A stretch of 64,000 nucleotides of DNA from Pseudomonas sp. MUP55 (GCF_034043515.1 NZ_CP138214.1:4216001-4280000), one strand, 5' to 3'; numbered from the stretch's first letter, positions 44,574-55,964 are shown. A program made the numbers and translations. Notes: a model not told the origin generated them from the letters alone.

Positions 44574-44747
44574 TAGGGCATGAGTTTCATGAGCGCGCTC
44601 TGAACGCTCCTGCCCAACAGCTCGCCTGATTAACCGATGCGCGCAGGCAAAAGGGCTGTCTCGATCGGCAGCGCGGCCACCGCGCATCACATCGCCAATC
44701 TGCGCTGGTAACCCATCACTTTTGCTTTACACGCATCACGTCACACC

Positions 44748-46463
44748 TCATTCACCATCACGCCCCCTGCGCCGATACGGAAACACATCAATCACCTTCC
44801 CCGCCAGAATCGCTTCCTGCAGGCCCTTCCAGTAATCGGCGTTATACAACTCGCCATGCAACTCATCGAACAGCCTGCGCTGGCCGGCATCGGCAAACAG
44901 GAACGGCGGGAACTCTTCCGGAAACACATCGAGCGGCCCGATGGAATACCACGGCTCGGAGGCCATCTCATCCTCGGGCGTGCGCGGCGCGGGGATGTGC
45001 CGGAAGTTGGCTTCGGTCAGAAAGCAGATTTCATCGTAGTCATAGAACACCACCCGACCGTGGCGGGTAACGCCGAAGTTCTTGAGCAGCATGTCACCGG
45101 GGAAGATATTCGCCGCCGCCAATTGTTTGATCGCCAGGCCATAGTCTTCCAGGGCTTCGCGCACCTGGGCGGGGTTGGCGTTGTCCAGGTAGAGGTTGAG
45201 CGGGGTCATGCGCCGTTCGGTCCAGCAATGGCGGATCAGCACCGTGTCCCCTTCCACTTCGACAGTGCCCGCGGCCACTTCCAGCAACTCGGCGAGGCAG
45301 TCGGGCTCGAACTTGCTCAAGGGGAAGCGGAAATCGGCGAACTCCTGGGTATCGGCCATGCGCCCTACCCGGTCGACGCTTTTGACCAGACGGTACTTCT
45401 CGATCACCGTGGCGCGGTTGACGTTTTTCGACGGTGAGAAACGGTCCTTGATGATCTTGAACACGGTGTTGAAGCCCGGCAGGGTAAACACGCTCATGAC
45501 CATGCCGCGCACGCCCGGGGCCATGATGAATTGGTCATCGGTGGTCGCCAGGTGGTTGATCAGTGCGCGGTAGAACTCCGACTTGCCGTGTTTATAGAAA
45601 CCGATGGACGTGTACAACTCGGCGATGTGCTTGCCCGGCAGGATGCGCTTGAGAAAGCCGATGAATTCCGCCGGCACGGCCACGTCGACCATGAAATAGG
45701 AGCGCGTGAAGGAAAAGATGATCGACACATCCGCTTCGTCAGTGATCAGCGCATCGATCTGAATACCCCGCCCTTCGCGGTGCAGCAACGGGATCACCAA
45801 TGGCCATTGTTCGTCGCGGGTGTAGATACGTCCTACGAGGTAGGCGCCTTTATTGCGATAAAGCACCGAGGAAAACAGCTCGACGTTTAAATCGGGGTCT
45901 TTGCACACCCAGTCCGGCAGGTTTTCCCGCAGTTGGGCTTCCAGGCGTCGCAGGTCGGCAGGCAAGTCGGCGTAGGGTTCGCTGAAGCTGTAGTCGGCGA
46001 AGATCTGCGCGAGCATTTCGGCGATTTTGCCGGCAGGCGTGTAGGTGCGGGTTTGCGCCGCCCGCGCCCGACGCAAGCTGGGGCGCGTGGTATGGATAAA
46101 CATGCAGCCGTCGCTGATCAGGTCATGGCTGAACAGGCTGCAGAACACCGAGTTGTACCAGGTTTCGGACAGTTCATCGTCAAAGCGCAGGTCAATCAGG
46201 CCGATGTAGGCACTTTTCACCAGCGGCCACAGGTCGATGTCCTGCAGCACGCCCGCCTCGAAAGCGGCGTGCAGACGCGCCGTGACCTCACCCACCTTCT
46301 CTTCATACAAGTTGATGCGCGCCGCCGACGCAGCCTGCCCCTGCTGCCACTGGGCCTTTTCGAAACGCTCGCGAGCGCCATCGGTGATCTGGCGAAAGTG
46401 TTCACGGTAGTCGTCGAAACCGTCGAGGATCATCCGGGCGATAGCGAGGGCGGGCTGCGACAT
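44748..46463 (-). CDS. aceK: Isocitrate dehydrogenase kinase/phosphatase
   Basis: A 571-aa bifunctional enzyme that phosphorylates or dephosphorylates isocitrate dehydrogenase and so directs carbon to the glyoxylate bypass. Start [20 protein letters not shown] with GAGG upstream. ATP-binding loop [16 protein letters not shown] (315-330) with Lys336, and the kinase-like [20 protein letters not shown]. Length matches E. coli AceK (578). It is not next to aceA/aceB here, as in other pseudomonads. A long in-frame extension upstream runs antisense through the DMT gene and is not real. Confidence 0.95.
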   Translation of the reverse strand: MSQPALAIARMILDGFDDYREHFRQITDGARERFEKAQWQQGQAASAARINLYEEKVGEVTARLHAAFEAGVLQDIDLWPLVKSAYIGLIDLRFDDELSETWYNSVFCSLFSHDLISDGCMFIHTTRPSLRRARAAQTRTYTPAGKIAEMLAQIFADYSFSEPYADLPADLRRLEAQLRENLPDWVCKDPDLNVELFSSVLYRNKGAYLVGRIYTRDEQWPLVIPLLHREGRGIQIDALITDEADVSIIFSFTRSYFMVDVAVPAEFIGFLKRILPGKHIAELYTSIGFYKHGKSEFYRALINHLATTDDQFIMAPGVRGMVMSVFTLPGFNTVFKIIKDRFSPSKNVNRATVIEKYRLVKSVDRVGRMADTQEFADFRFPLSKFEPDCLAELLEVAAGTVEVEGDTVLIRHCWTERRMTPLNLYLDNANPAQVREALEDYGLAIKQLAAANIFPGDMLLKNFGVTRHGRVVFYDYDEICFLTEANFRHIPAPRTPEDEMASEPWYSIGPLDVFPEEFPPFLFADAGQRRLFDELHGELYNADYWKGLQEAILAGKVIDVFPYRRRGRDGE

Positions 46464-46616
46464 GCGGAAAACCTCGAACGGGTATCTGGGAGCCCTGAGC
46501 TTAGCCAGACAACCGAGACAGGAGAAGAAGGATTTTTTACCGGCTGCGCTACTTAGCGATTGTGTCGACCGGAACGCTGGGCAACACTCCGCCGCCTGAT
46601 TGCGTAGGAGTTTTCC

Positions 46617-47501
46617 GTGAGACCTGTCGACACCTTGTACCTGCTGGGACTGGCCGCCATCTGGGGCGCGAGCTTCCTGTTCATGCGCATCATCGCGCCG
46701 GAAATCGGCACCGTGCCGACCGCGTTTTTTCGCGTATCGATCGCTGCCGCCGGCTTGCTGGTGATCCTGGCGATGATGAGGGTGAGCTGGGATTTCCAGG
46801 GCAAGTTCAAGACCGTCCTGCTGCTGGGCGTGATCAATTCCGGGATACCGGCCACTATGTATTCGGTGGCGGCCCAGGTGCTGCCCGCGGGTTACTCGGC
46901 GATTTTCAACGCCACCACGCCCCTGATGGGCGTGCTGATTGGCGGCCTGTTTTTCAGCGAGCGCCTGACCCCGTCGAAGATCGCCGGGGTGTGCCTGGGC
47001 CTCTTCGGCGTGGGCGTGCTGACCCGCGCAGGGCCAGTGGCCTTTGACATGCAATTGTTGATGGGTGCGCTGGCCTGCCTGCTGGCCACCACCTGCTACG
47101 GCTTTGCTGGCTTTCTCGCACGGCGCTGGCTGGATCAGCGCGGCGGACTGGACAGCCGCCTGTCGGCCCTGGGCAGCATGCTCGGCGCGACGTTGTTCCT
47201 GCTGCCGTTGTTCGCCTACAGCGCTATCAGCCAGCCGCCGGCGAGCTGGGGTGGCTGGCCGGTGTGGCTGTCGTTGCTGGGCTTGGGCCTGGTGTGTACG
47301 GCCTTTGCCTACATTCTGTACTTTCGCCTGCTGTCGTCGATCGGCCCGGTCAAGTCGATGTCCGTGACTTTCCTGATCCCACCCTTCGGCGTGTTGTGGG
47401 GCGCGTTGCTGCTGGATGAGCCGCTGTCGATGGCGCATCTGTATGGCGGGGTGCTGATTGCCGGGGCGTTGTGGCTGGTGCTGCGGCCGCAGAAACCGTA
47501 G
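46617..47501 (+). CDS. DMT-superfamily (EamA) transporter
   Basis: A 294-aa inner-membrane protein with ten helices in two EamA repeats: [20 protein letters not shown] opens repeat one, and [20 protein letters not shown] closes repeat two, followed by the typical [19 protein letters not shown]. The start is GTG with AGGAG seven bases upstream. Probably an exporter of amino acids or metabolites; no partner suggests a substrate. Divergent from aceK with a 153-bp gap. Confidence 0.88.
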   Translation: MRPVDTLYLLGLAAIWGASFLFMRIIAPEIGTVPTAFFRVSIAAAGLLVILAMMRVSWDFQGKFKTVLLLGVINSGIPATMYSVAAQVLPAGYSAIFNATTPLMGVLIGGLFFSERLTPSKIAGVCLGLFGVGVLTRAGPVAFDMQLLMGALACLLATTCYGFAGFLARRWLDQRGGLDSRLSALGSMLGATLFLLPLFAYSAISQPPASWGGWPVWLSLLGLGLVCTAFAYILYFRLLSSIGPVKSMSVTFLIPPFGVLWGALLLDEPLSMAHLYGGVLIAGALWLVLRPQKP

Positions 47502-47587
47502 CGAGCGCCTTACCGTAACGCAGCTTTCATGCGATCGAATCAGACCGCTCGCTATACTGCGCCCGGTTTTTTTTCGAAGGATTTCAT

Positions 47588-48379
47588 ATGACTGCCCTGC
47601 CCTGGCTGTACCTTGCGCTGCTTTCCATTGGCTACGCCGTAGCCTTGATCCACGGGCAACTGGGTGTGCTGGCGGCGGTCTGCGTGGCGCTGCTGGTGGT
47701 GGCCGGGTATGCCGTGCGCCAGCAACGCAACCCATGGGCACGCTACCTCGGCCATGGCTTGTTCATCGTACTGGCGTTGAGCCTGGCGATGCACTGGCTG
47801 CCGGGTTTCTACAATGGCCGAGGCATCGCACCTCAGCGTTTTACCGCCGATGCCGTGCCGTTCTCCATGTACCTGAACCAGGACAAACCGCTGATCGGCT
47901 TCTGGCTGCTGCTGGCCTGCCCCTGGATCGTGGCGCGGCGCTCATTGCGCCTGTCGATGTGCGTCGCCGCCCTGGCCTTGACCCTGACGGCCATCGCAGC
48001 CTTGGGTGGGGCAGCGCTGCTGGGGATGATCAGTTGGGCACCGAAATGGCCGGACTCGGCGTGGCTGTGGGTGTTGAACAACTTGCTGTTGGTGACGCTG
48101 GTGGAAGAGGCGCTGTTTCGTGGCTATATCCAGGGCGGCCTGAGCCAGCGCTTCAAACACCTGCCTTACGGTGACAACCTCGCGCTGCTGCTGGCCTCGC
48201 TGCTGTTCGGCCTGGCGCACCTGGGCGCCGGCTGGCAGTGGGTGCTGCTGGCGAGCATTGCCGGCGCGGGATATGGCCTGGCGTATCGATTCGGCGGTCT
48301 GGGCGCGGCGATTGCCACGCATTTTGGCTTGAACCTGCTTCACTTCGGTTTGTTTACCTACCCGATGCTGGCCGGCTGA
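47588..48379 (+). CDS. CPBP-family intramembrane glutamic endopeptidase/abortive-infection-like protein
   Basis: A 263-aa membrane protein with about seven spans. The CPBP motifs are all present: [14 protein letters not shown] (Glu-Glu-x3-Arg), [13 protein letters not shown] and [11 protein letters not shown]. Members are Rce1-like proteases, some for bacteriocin self-immunity; here the target is not known. It is a single gene after the DMT transporter gene. Confidence 0.85.
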   Translation: MTALPWLYLALLSIGYAVALIHGQLGVLAAVCVALLVVAGYAVRQQRNPWARYLGHGLFIVLALSLAMHWLPGFYNGRGIAPQRFTADAVPFSMYLNQDKPLIGFWLLLACPWIVARRSLRLSMCVAALALTLTAIAALGGAALLGMISWAPKWPDSAWLWVLNNLLLVTLVEEALFRGYIQGGLSQRFKHLPYGDNLALLLASLLFGLAHLGAGWQWVLLASIAGAGYGLAYRFGGLGAAIATHFGLNLLHFGLFTYPMLAG

Positions 48380-48475
48380 TGCGCGCAACGTTCGCCCCTG
48401 GATTGTTGCAAATTTAAGTTAAATAAATGCCCGGCATGGTCGATAACCCCTGAAAGCCTTGCGGATTGAACAACC

Positions 48476-50041
48476 ATGCGTAATAACCAACCCGTTACCC
48501 AGCGCGAACGTACCTTCCCCGCTCAGCAACGGTTGATCTCCACCACAGACGCCAAAGGCGTGATTACCTACTGCAACGACGCTTTCGTCGAAATCAGTGG
48601 GTTCACCCGCGACGAACTGATCCGTGCCCCGCACAACCTGGTGCGTCACCCTGACGTTCCAGCGGCGGTGTTCGCGCACATGTGGTCCACGCTCAAACAA
48701 GGCTTGCCATGGATGGGCATTGTCAAGAATCGCTGCAAGACCGGTGATCACTACTGGGTTAACGCCTATGTGACGCCGGTGTTCGACGGCAAACAGGTGA
48801 TCGGCTATGAATCGGTGCGCATCAAGCCCACCGCCGAGCAGATCCGCCGGGCCGAAGCGCTCTATCAACGCATCAACCAGGGCAAGTCGGCTATTCCCCA
48901 GCGCGACAAGTGGCTGCCAGTGTTGCAGGACTGGCTGCCGTTTATCCTGGTCAGCCAGTTGAGCTTCATGATCGGCGCCACCCTCAACTCCCACTGGGGC
49001 TTTGCCCTGGCGGCCGTGCTGTCGGTGCCGTTGGGCCTGTTGGGCCTGAGCTGGCAGCAGCGCGGCCTCAAGCGTCTGCTGCGCCTGGCCGAGCAGACCA
49101 CCTCCGACCCGTTGATCGCGCAGATGTACACCGACAGCCGTGGCGCCCAGGCGCGCCTGGAAATGTCGATCCTCAGCCAGGAGGCCCGTCTGAAGACCTG
49201 CCTCACCCGCCTGCAGGACACCGCCGAGCACCTCAACGACCAGGCAGCGCAGTCCAACACCCTGGCGCACAACAGCTCCAGCGGTCTGGAGCGCCAGCGC
49301 GTGGAGACAGAACAAGTGGCCACCGCGGTCAACCAGATGGCCGCGACCACCCAGGAAGTCGCCAGCCACGTGCAGCGCACGGCAGATGCCACCCAGGAAG
49401 CCAATCGCCTGACCGGTCGCGGCCGCGATATCGCCGGGGAAACCCGCGAGGCGATTCAGCGCCTGTCGGTGGCTGTGGGCGAGACCGGCGTCACCGTCAC
49501 GCAACTGGCCAAGGACAGCGATGAAATCGGCGGCGTGGTGGATGTGATCAAAGGCATCGCCGACCAGACCAACCTGCTGGCCTTGAACGCCGCCATCGAA
49601 GCGGCGCGCGCCGGTGAGATGGGCCGTGGTTTCGCGGTAGTGGCGGATGAAGTTCGCCAGTTGGCGCAACGCACCGCTGAATCGACCGGGCAGATCCATG
49701 CCTTGATCGCCAAGCTGCAGCAAACCGCCAGCGCGGCCGTGCAAACCATGGACGCCGGGCATCGCCAGGCCGAAGAGGGTGTGGCACGGGTGATGGAAGC
49801 GGATCAGGCGTTGGTCGGCATCAGTGAAGCGGTGGCGAATATCACCGACATGACCACTCAGATCGCCGCGGCAACCGAGGAGCAAAGCGCGGTGGCCGAA
49901 GAGATCAGCCGCAACATCAGCACCATTGCGCTGTTGGCCGATCAGACTTCGGAACAGGCGATGAACTCGGCGCAGTTGAGTGAAGAGTTGACGCATACGG
50001 CCAATACGCAGTATTCGCTGGTGGAGCGGTTTAACCGGTAG
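48476..50041 (+). CDS. aer: Aerotaxis receptor Aer (PAS-domain methyl-accepting protein)
   Basis: A 521-aa receptor. A cytoplasmic PAS domain (about 20-120: [40 protein letters not shown]) is expected to bind FAD. Two close membrane helices follow (about 150-195), then HAMP-like and signalling helices with the tip [20 protein letters not shown] and [20 protein letters not shown]. Length and layout match P. aeruginosa Aer (PA1561), which also precedes the cbb3 oxidase genes. It senses redox state and directs swimming toward oxygen. Confidence 0.92.
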   Translation: MRNNQPVTQRERTFPAQQRLISTTDAKGVITYCNDAFVEISGFTRDELIRAPHNLVRHPDVPAAVFAHMWSTLKQGLPWMGIVKNRCKTGDHYWVNAYVTPVFDGKQVIGYESVRIKPTAEQIRRAEALYQRINQGKSAIPQRDKWLPVLQDWLPFILVSQLSFMIGATLNSHWGFALAAVLSVPLGLLGLSWQQRGLKRLLRLAEQTTSDPLIAQMYTDSRGAQARLEMSILSQEARLKTCLTRLQDTAEHLNDQAAQSNTLAHNSSSGLERQRVETEQVATAVNQMAATTQEVASHVQRTADATQEANRLTGRGRDIAGETREAIQRLSVAVGETGVTVTQLAKDSDEIGGVVDVIKGIADQTNLLALNAAIEAARAGEMGRGFAVVADEVRQLAQRTAESTGQIHALIAKLQQTASAAVQTMDAGHRQAEEGVARVMEADQALVGISEAVANITDMTTQIAAATEEQSAVAEEISRNISTIALLADQTSEQAMNSAQLSEELTHTANTQYSLVERFNR

Positions 50042-50045
50042 ACCG

Positions 50046-50132
50046 CTATCGGGGGCAAGCCCCCTCCCACATTTGACCGAGTTCCAAATGTGGAATGTGG
50101 TCAAAATGTGGGAGGGGGCTTGCCCCCGATAG
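50046..50132. repeat. REPIN between aer and the hydrolase gene
   Basis: CTATCGGGGGCAAGCCCCCT at the left faces AGGGGGCTTGCCCCCGATAG at the right, with CCCACATTT / AAATGTGGG arms inside. Same class as 1968 and 6756. It lies 4 bp from the two convergent stops. Confidence 0.9.
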
Positions 50133-50136
50133 GGCC

Positions 50137-50829
50137 CTAACAGCCACCCAGAAACCCAGCCACTTTCACTGCAGCCGCCTCCAGATGCTGTTCATGACTA
50201 AACCCGCTAGCCTTCAGCGGTTTCAAATCATGATCCCCCGCCACCAGCCACATCACCTCGATGCTCGGTGACAGCGCATACCCCTGCACTGCCGCTCGAT
50301 TGCCCAGCGCATCACGCTCGCCCTGCACAATCAGCGTCGGCGTCTTCAGCCCGGCCAGATGCTCCACCCGAGGTTTGTCCGGCTTGCCCACCGCATAGAA
50401 CGGATAACCCAGGCACACCAAGCCATCAGCGCCCAGCTCATCGGCCACTAGACTGGCCATCCGCCCGCCCATGGATTTGCCGCCCATCGCCACCTTCCCA
50501 GCGACATGGCGTCGCACCTGGGCGAACACCTCACGCCACGCCTCCAGCAATTTCGGCGCCGGGTTCGGTGGGCGCTTGCCCCCGTCCAATCGGCGCTGGG
50601 CCATGTAGGGAAACTCGAAGCGCAACACGTTGACGCCCTGCCCGGCAAGGCGCGCAGCCATGTCGTTCATGAATGCCGAGTCCATCGGCGCACCGGCGCC
50701 GTGGGCCAGGATCAAGGTGACGGAGTCGCCGGGCTGCGCATTCGCCGCGACATCCCACAGCCAGCCGCGTTCGCGCACACACTGCGCCCATTGATCCCCG
50801 TCAATACTGGCCTTGTGCTCTTTGCCCAT
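50137..50829 (-). CDS. Alpha/beta hydrolase, dienelactone-hydrolase/Tex30-KANSL3 type
   Basis: A 230-aa soluble hydrolase: [20 protein letters not shown], nucleophile Ser in [19 protein letters not shown], acid Asp in VQGERDALG, and His in [14 protein letters not shown]. The family is widespread and largely uncharacterised. The ATG giving [14 protein letters not shown] has GAGG six bases upstream. Its 5' codons contain the ANR box (50791-50804) that should drive the divergent ccoN, so part of its coding sequence doubles as a promoter. Confidence 0.87.
   Translation of the reverse strand: MGKEHKASIDGDQWAQCVRERGWLWDVAANAQPGDSVTLILAHGAGAPMDSAFMNDMAARLAGQGVNVLRFEFPYMAQRRLDGGKRPPNPAPKLLEAWREVFAQVRRHVAGKVAMGGKSMGGRMASLVADELGADGLVCLGYPFYAVGKPDKPRVEHLAGLKTPTLIVQGERDALGNRAAVQGYALSPSIEVMWLVAGDHDLKPLKASGFSHEQHLEAAAVKVAGFLGGC
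50791..50804. promoter_or_regulatory. ANR/FNR box for the first ccoNOQP operon
   Basis: TTGAT-CCCC-GTCAA matches the ANR pattern TTGAT-N4-(A/G)TCAA in all ten positions. It is centred about 111 bp before the ccoN ATG, inside the divergent hydrolase gene. A class-II promoter would start near 50839. This agrees with low-oxygen control of the first (cco2-type) operon of P. aeruginosa. Confidence 0.75.
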
Positions 50830-50908
50830 GCTTGCCTCGCTTTTTAGTCTGCCTATAACTCCAGCCCAAGCGCCGCACTGGCTTGGGTTGAACCGTGGAT
50901 GGGGAACC

Positions 50909-52333
50909 ATGAACACTACTTTAAGTACCGCCTATAACTACAAGGTGGTCCGCCAATTCGCCATTATGACGGTGGTGTGGGGCATCGTCGGCATGGGGCT
51001 CGGGGTTTTTCTCGCGGCCCAATTGGTTTGGCCTGCGCTCAACTTCGATTTGCCCTGGACCAGCTTCGGTCGCCTGCGCCCGCTGCACACCAACGCGGTG
51101 ATTTTTGCCTTCGGCGGCTGCGCACTGTTCGCCAGCTCCTTCTACTCGGTGCAGCGCACCTGCCAGACCCAGCTGTTCGCGCCGAAAATCGCCGCGTTCT
51201 GCTTCTGGGGCTGGCAGCTTGTGATCCTGCTGGCTGCGATCAGCCTGCCGCTGGGCTACACCAGCTCCAAGGAATACGCCGAGCTGGAATGGCCGATCGA
51301 TATCCTGATCACCATCGTCTGGGTGGCCTATGCCATCGTGTTCTTCGGCACGATCATGAAGCGCAACACCAAGCACATTTATGTGGGCAACTGGTTCTTC
51401 GGTGCGTTCATCATCACCGTGGCGATCCTGCATATCGTCAACAACCTGGAAATCCCGGTCAGTCTGACCAAGTCCTACTCCCTCTACGGCGGTGCGACGG
51501 ATGCCATGGTGCAGTGGTGGTACGGGCACAACGCGGTAGGCTTTTTCCTTACCGCGGGTTTCCTGGGGATGATGTACTACTTCGTGCCCAAGCAGGCCGA
51601 ACGCCCGGTGTATTCGTATCGCTTGTCCATCGTGCATTTCTGGGCGCTGATCACCCTGTATATCTGGGCCGGCCCGCACCACTTGCACTACACCGCGCTG
51701 CCGGATTGGGCGCAGTCGCTGGGCATGGTGATGTCGCTGGTGCTGCTGGCACCGAGCTGGGGCGGCATGATCAACGGCATGATGACGCTGTCGGGCGCCT
51801 GGCATAAGTTGCGCAGCGACCCGATCCTGCGCTTTCTCGTGGTGTCCCTGGCGTTCTACGGCATGTCGACCTTCGAAGGCCCGATGATGGCGATCAAGAC
51901 CGTCAACGCCCTCTCCCACTACACCGACTGGACCATCGGCCACGTACACGCCGGCGCGCTCGGTTGGGTGGCGATGATTTCCATCGGCGCGCTGTACCAC
52001 ATGATCCCGAAAATCTTCGGCCGCGAGCAGATGTACAGTCTGGGCCTGATCAATGCGCACTTCTGGCTGGCCACCATCGGCACCGTGCTCTACATCGCCT
52101 CGATGTGGGTCAACGGCATCGCCCAGGGCCTGATGTGGCGTGCAGTCAACGAAGACGGCACCTTGACCTACTCCTTCGTCGAAACCCTGGTGGCCAGTCA
52201 CCCGGGCTTCATCGTGCGGCTGGTGGGCGGTGCGGTGTTCCTCAGCGGCATGTTGCTGATGGCTTACAACACCTGGCGCACCGTGCGTTCGGCACAACCG
52301 GCCGTGGCCGTCGCTTCTGTGCAGATGGCTTGA
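50909..52333 (+). CDS. ccoN: cbb3-type cytochrome c oxidase subunit I (first operon)
   Basis: A 474-aa, 12-helix catalytic subunit holding hemes b and b3 and CuB; it reduces O2 to water and pumps protons. Features are [20 protein letters not shown] in helix one, [20 protein letters not shown] with a heme His, [34 protein letters not shown] and [20 protein letters not shown]. It is first of ccoN-ccoO-ccoQ-ccoP. By order before the second operon and ccoG it corresponds to the cco2 set of P. aeruginosa. The ATG has GGGGAA upstream; the longer frame lacks a ribosome site. Confidence 0.95.
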   Translation: MNTTLSTAYNYKVVRQFAIMTVVWGIVGMGLGVFLAAQLVWPALNFDLPWTSFGRLRPLHTNAVIFAFGGCALFASSFYSVQRTCQTQLFAPKIAAFCFWGWQLVILLAAISLPLGYTSSKEYAELEWPIDILITIVWVAYAIVFFGTIMKRNTKHIYVGNWFFGAFIITVAILHIVNNLEIPVSLTKSYSLYGGATDAMVQWWYGHNAVGFFLTAGFLGMMYYFVPKQAERPVYSYRLSIVHFWALITLYIWAGPHHLHYTALPDWAQSLGMVMSLVLLAPSWGGMINGMMTLSGAWHKLRSDPILRFLVVSLAFYGMSTFEGPMMAIKTVNALSHYTDWTIGHVHAGALGWVAMISIGALYHMIPKIFGREQMYSLGLINAHFWLATIGTVLYIASMWVNGIAQGLMWRAVNEDGTLTYSFVETLVASHPGFIVRLVGGAVFLSGMLLMAYNTWRTVRSAQPAVAVASVQMA

Positions 52334-52343
52334 GGAGTCTGTG

Positions 52344-52952
52344 ATGAAACACGAAACGATTGAAAAGAACGTCGGCCTGTTGATGCTGCTGATGGTGCTC
52401 GCCGTGAGCATCGGCGGCCTGACCCAGATCGTCCCGCTGTTCTTCCAGGACGTGACCAACAAGCCGGTCGAAGGCATGAAGCCTTACACCGCGCTGCAAC
52501 TGGAAGGCCGCGACATTTACATTCGCGAGGGCTGTGTGCAGTGCCACTCGCAGATGATCCGCCCGTTCCGCGCGGAGACCGAACGCTACGGCCACTACTC
52601 GGTGGCTGGCGAAAGCGTGTGGGACCACCCGTTCCTGTGGGGCTCCAAGCGCACCGGGCCGGACCTGGCCCGGGTTGGCGCACGCTACTCCGACGACTGG
52701 CACCGCGCGCACCTGTACAACCCGCGCAACGTGGTGCCGGAGTCGAAAATGCCGGCTTACCCGTGGCTCGTCACCGCCCAGGTCGACAGCAGCCACACCG
52801 AGACCAAGTTGAAGGTGATGCGCACCCTCGGCGTGCCGTACACCGACGACGACATCAGTGGCGCGGTGGCCAGCCTCAAGGGCAAGACCGAAATGGACGC
52901 GCTGGTTTCCTACCTGCAAGTGCTCGGCACTGCCATCAAGAGCAAGAGGTGA
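52344..52952 (+). CDS. ccoO: cbb3-type cytochrome c oxidase subunit II (first operon)
   Basis: A 202-aa membrane-anchored c-type cytochrome. One N-terminal helix ([20 protein letters not shown]), the heme site CVQCH (64-68) followed by [10 protein letters not shown], and an axial Met in the C half ([12 protein letters not shown]). It passes electrons from CcoP to CcoN. The ATG has AGGAG upstream and comes 10 bp after ccoN. Confidence 0.95.
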   Translation: MKHETIEKNVGLLMLLMVLAVSIGGLTQIVPLFFQDVTNKPVEGMKPYTALQLEGRDIYIREGCVQCHSQMIRPFRAETERYGHYSVAGESVWDHPFLWGSKRTGPDLARVGARYSDDWHRAHLYNPRNVVPESKMPAYPWLVTAQVDSSHTETKLKVMRTLGVPYTDDDISGAVASLKGKTEMDALVSYLQVLGTAIKSKR

Positions 52953-52955
52953 GCC

Positions 52956-53156
52956 ATGGGATTTGAATTCGATGCAGGCACCATCCGCGGCCTCGGCACG
53001 CTGGTGGTCGCCATCGCTTTTATCGGCCTGTCGCTGTGGGTGTTCAACAACCGGCGCAATGCGGAATTCGAGCAGGCGCGCCTGCTGCCGTTCGCCGACG
53101 AACCTTCTCCACCGGACGCTCAAGAAGAGCCTGCAACAAGGAGCACTCGGCCATGA
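52956..53156 (+). CDS. ccoQ: CcoQ/FixQ subunit (first operon)
   Basis: A 66-aa one-helix membrane protein: [20 protein letters not shown] then basic NNRRNAEF, with LLPFADEP conserved. CcoQ stabilises the cbb3 complex. It starts 3 bp after ccoO and overlaps ccoP by ATGA. Confidence 0.92.
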   Translation: MGFEFDAGTIRGLGTLVVAIAFIGLSLWVFNNRRNAEFEQARLLPFADEPSPPDAQEEPATRSTRP

Positions 53157-54100
53157 CCACCTTTTGGAGTACATGGATCTGCGTACTGACCCTGGGCAGC
53201 CTGGTCGGCCTGACCTGGCTGTTGGTCGGCACTCGCAAGGGCGAAACCAAAGGCAGCGTCGACCAGACCATGGGCCACGCCTTTGACGGGATCGAGGAAT
53301 ACGACAACCCGCTGCCCCAGTGGTGGTTCATGCTGTTCGCCGGCACCCTGGTGTTTGCCGTCGGCTACCTGATCCTCTATCCGGGCCTGGGCAATTGGAA
53401 AGGCATCTTGCCAGGCTATGAAGGCGGCTGGACCCAGGCCAAGGAATGGGACAAGGAAATGGCCAAGGCCGACGCCCGGTTCGGGCCGATCTTCGCCAAA
53501 TTCGCGGCGATGCCGGTGGAAGAAGTGGCCAAGGACCCGCAAGCCTTGAAAATGGGCGGTCGCCTGTTCGCCTCCAACTGCGCGGTGTGCCACGGCTCGG
53601 ATGCCAAGGGCGCGTATGGCTTTCCAAACCTGGCGGACAACAACTGGCGCTGGGGCGGTTCAGCCGAAGCGATCAAGGCCACGATCATGGGCGGTCGCCA
53701 CGCGGCGATGCCGGCCTGGGGTGAAGTGCTGGGCGAGGACGGGGTGAAGAATGTCGCCGCTTACGTACGCCATGACTTGGCCAAGCTGCCCTTGCCGGCC
53801 GATAGCACGGCCGACCTGGCGGCGGGCCAGGCTGCCTTCAACACCACCTGCGTCGCCTGCCACGGCCCGCAAGGCCACGGCGTGCAAGCCATGGGCGCGC
53901 CTAACCTGACCGAACCGGCCGGGTTTATCTACGGCACCAGCCTGGCGCAGCTGCAACAGACCATTCGCCATGGCCGCCAAGGCCAGATGCCTGCGCAGGA
54001 AGTGCTGCAAGGCAATGACAAAGTGCATCTGCTGGCGGCCTATGTCTACAGTCTTTCCCATAACGCTGACGGCGCAACGCCTGAAGGCCAACCTCAATAA
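53153..54100 (+). CDS. ccoP: cbb3-type cytochrome c oxidase subunit III, diheme (first operon)
   Basis: A 315-aa diheme cytochrome c. Two membrane helices lie near the N-terminus ([40 protein letters not shown]). Periplasmic heme sites are CAVCH (143-147) and CVACH (233-237). It accepts electrons from cytochrome c. It is translationally coupled to ccoQ. It is 5 residues shorter than the second copy, lacking the insert after LLPGY. Confidence 0.95.
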   Translation: MTTFWSTWICVLTLGSLVGLTWLLVGTRKGETKGSVDQTMGHAFDGIEEYDNPLPQWWFMLFAGTLVFAVGYLILYPGLGNWKGILPGYEGGWTQAKEWDKEMAKADARFGPIFAKFAAMPVEEVAKDPQALKMGGRLFASNCAVCHGSDAKGAYGFPNLADNNWRWGGSAEAIKATIMGGRHAAMPAWGEVLGEDGVKNVAAYVRHDLAKLPLPADSTADLAAGQAAFNTTCVACHGPQGHGVQAMGAPNLTEPAGFIYGTSLAQLQQTIRHGRQGQMPAQEVLQGNDKVHLLAAYVYSLSHNADGATPEGQPQ

Positions 54101-54109
54101 CCATTAGCT

Positions 54110-54201
54110 GTGGCGAGGGAGCTTGCTCCCGCTGGGCAGCGAAGCGGCCCCAAAAATCTGGGAGCGCTCCGCACTCCAGCGGGAGCAAGCTCCCTCGCCA
54201 C
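54110..54201. repeat. REPIN between the two cco operons
   Basis: GTGGCGAGGGAGCTTGCTCC at the left faces GGAGCAAGCTCCCTCGCCAC at the right, with GCTGGGCAG / CTCCAGCGG arms. Same family as 11371-11466. Confidence 0.9.
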
Positions 54202-54218
54202 GGTTCGCCACTGCTTGC

Positions 54219-54233
54219 GCGACCAAGTGTCGC
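54219..54233. promoter_or_regulatory. RegA/PrrA/RoxR-like box upstream of the second ccoN
   Basis: GCGAC-CAAGT-GTCGC fits the GCGNC-Nx-GNCGC pattern known for RegA/PrrA-family redox response regulators. It is followed by ACCCTTC, as at 58636. A looser copy (CGACAA-GCG-TTGTCG) lies at 54311-54325. No binding is shown. Confidence 0.5.
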
Positions 54234-54521
54234 ACCCTTCCCAGATCCAACTTTCCCCACCCCAGATTCGGGTCTACGCTTGCTTTCAAGCGAAGCGATT
54301 TCGGCGTACGCGACAAGCGTTGTCGAGGCCTCGAAATTTTCTTGTCCACTCGATCAGCTTTCGATTTCGGATTTTATCCTTACACCAAACATGGAAAGGG
54401 CGCAGAATCTGGCGTGGAACGCATTGATACAGGTCAGCCATTGCGTTGCAATGGCCTCTCGCTTTCTACATACTTGCGGCCGATTTTACCTATAAAAAAA
54501 CCTAAACCGTGGAACCTTAGA
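54234..54521. other. Long leader/promoter region of the second cco operon
   Basis: About 290 bp without a gene. It includes the symmetric element at 54311, the ANR-like box at 54424 and the inverted repeat GCCATTGC-GTT-GCAATGGC (54437-54455). The last 60 bp are AT-rich and may hold the -10 region (TACATA near 54467). Confidence 0.6.
54424..54437. promoter_or_regulatory. ANR-like box upstream of the second ccoN
   Basis: TTGAT-ACAG-GTCAG matches TTGAT-N4-(A/G)TCAA at 9 of 10 positions. It is centred about 91 bp before the ATG, a distance like that at the first operon. The one mismatch suggests weaker ANR control, in line with the more constitutive cco1 of P. aeruginosa. Confidence 0.55.
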
Positions 54522-55964
54522 ATGAGCACAGCAATCAGTCCGACTGCTTATAACTATAAGGTAGTCCGCCAGTTCGCCATCATGACGGTGGTCTGGGGGA
54601 TCCTTGGCATGGGGCTCGGGGTGTTCATCGCCTCGCAACTGGTTTGGCCGCAATTGAATTTCGACCTGCCCTGGACGACCTTCGGCCGCCTGCGCCCGCT
54701 GCACACCAACCTGGTGATCTTCGCCTTCGGTGGATGTGCCTTGTTTGCCACCTCCTACTACGTCGTGCAACGCACCTGCCAGACGCGGCTGATTTCCGAT
54801 GGCCTCGCCGCCTTTACCTTCTGGGGCTGGCAGGCGGTCATCGTCGGCGCCATCATCAGCCTGCCCCTGGGCTACACCACCACCAAGGAATACGCCGAGC
54901 TCGAATGGCCGATCGCCATTTTGCTCGCCATTGTGTGGGTGACGTACGCCGTGGTGTTCTTCGGCACCATCGTCAAGCGCAAGACCAAGCACATTTATGT
55001 CGGCAACTGGTTCTACGGCGCGTTCATCCTGGTCACGGCGATGCTGCACATCGTCAACCACGCGTCGCTGCCGGTCAGCCTGTTCAAGTCCTATTCGGCC
55101 TATTCCGGCGCGACGGATGCGATGATCCAGTGGTGGTACGGGCATAACGCCGTGGGCTTTTTCCTGACCACCGGTTTCCTCGGGATGATGTACTACTTCG
55201 TGCCCAAGCAGGCCGAGCGTCCGATCTATTCCTATCGCTTGTCCATCGTGCACTTCTGGGCGCTGATCACCCTGTACATCTGGGCCGGCCCGCACCACCT
55301 GCACTACACCGCGCTGCCGGACTGGGCGCAGTCCCTGGGCATGGCGATGTCGATCATCCTACTGGCGCCAAGCTGGGGCGGCATGATCAACGGCATGATG
55401 ACCCTCTCGGGCGCCTGGCATAAGCTGCGCACCGACCCGATCCTGCGCTTTCTGGTGGTATCGCTGGCGTTCTACGGCATGTCGACCTTCGAAGGGCCGA
55501 TGATGGCGATCAAGACCGTCAATTCGCTGTCCCACTACACCGACTGGACCATCGGCCACGTACACGCCGGTGCCCTCGGCTGGGTGGCGATGATCTCCAT
55601 CGGCGCGCTGTACCACATGATCCCCAAGCTGTTCGGCCGCGCGCAGATGCACAGCGTCGGGCTGATCAACACCCACTTCTGGCTGGCCACCATCGGCACC
55701 GTGCTCTACATCGCCTCGATGTGGGTCAACGGTATTACCCAGGGCCTGATGTGGCGTGCGATCAACGATGACGGCACCCTCACCTATTCCTTCGTCGAAG
55801 CGCTGCAAGCCAGCCATCCGGGCTACATCGTCCGTGCGCTGGGTGGTGCGTTCTTCGCCGCCGGCATGCTGTTCATGGCGTACAACGTCTGGCGCACCGT
55901 GCGTGCGTCAGACCCAGAGCAAGCTGAAGCCGCCGCCAAGATCGCCGTCGTGGGAGCCCACTGA
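54522..55964 (+). CDS. ccoN: cbb3-type cytochrome c oxidase subunit I (second operon)
   Basis: A 480-aa paralogue of the first CcoN and very similar along its length. The same motifs are present: [54 protein letters not shown] and [20 protein letters not shown]. It differs mainly at both termini. It corresponds to the cco1 set of P. aeruginosa by position nearest ccoG. GGAA lies about 7 bases before the ATG. A longer frame upstream runs through a REPIN and is not the gene. Confidence 0.95.
   Translation: MSTAISPTAYNYKVVRQFAIMTVVWGILGMGLGVFIASQLVWPQLNFDLPWTTFGRLRPLHTNLVIFAFGGCALFATSYYVVQRTCQTRLISDGLAAFTFWGWQAVIVGAIISLPLGYTTTKEYAELEWPIAILLAIVWVTYAVVFFGTIVKRKTKHIYVGNWFYGAFILVTAMLHIVNHASLPVSLFKSYSAYSGATDAMIQWWYGHNAVGFFLTTGFLGMMYYFVPKQAERPIYSYRLSIVHFWALITLYIWAGPHHLHYTALPDWAQSLGMAMSIILLAPSWGGMINGMMTLSGAWHKLRTDPILRFLVVSLAFYGMSTFEGPMMAIKTVNSLSHYTDWTIGHVHAGALGWVAMISIGALYHMIPKLFGRAQMHSVGLINTHFWLATIGTVLYIASMWVNGITQGLMWRAINDDGTLTYSFVEALQASHPGYIVRALGGAFFAAGMLFMAYNVWRTVRASDPEQAEAAAKIAVVGAH

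Noticed and set aside
46464..47741. Upstream extension of aceK to a protein of nearly 1000 residues
   Set aside because: The added part is antisense to the DMT transporter gene; the ATG at 46463 has a ribosome site and gives the usual AceK length.
54123..54521. Longer N-terminus for the second CcoN
   Set aside because: The extension is encoded by a REPIN and promoter elements; the ATG at 54522 matches the first CcoN start (MN/[14 protein letters not shown]).
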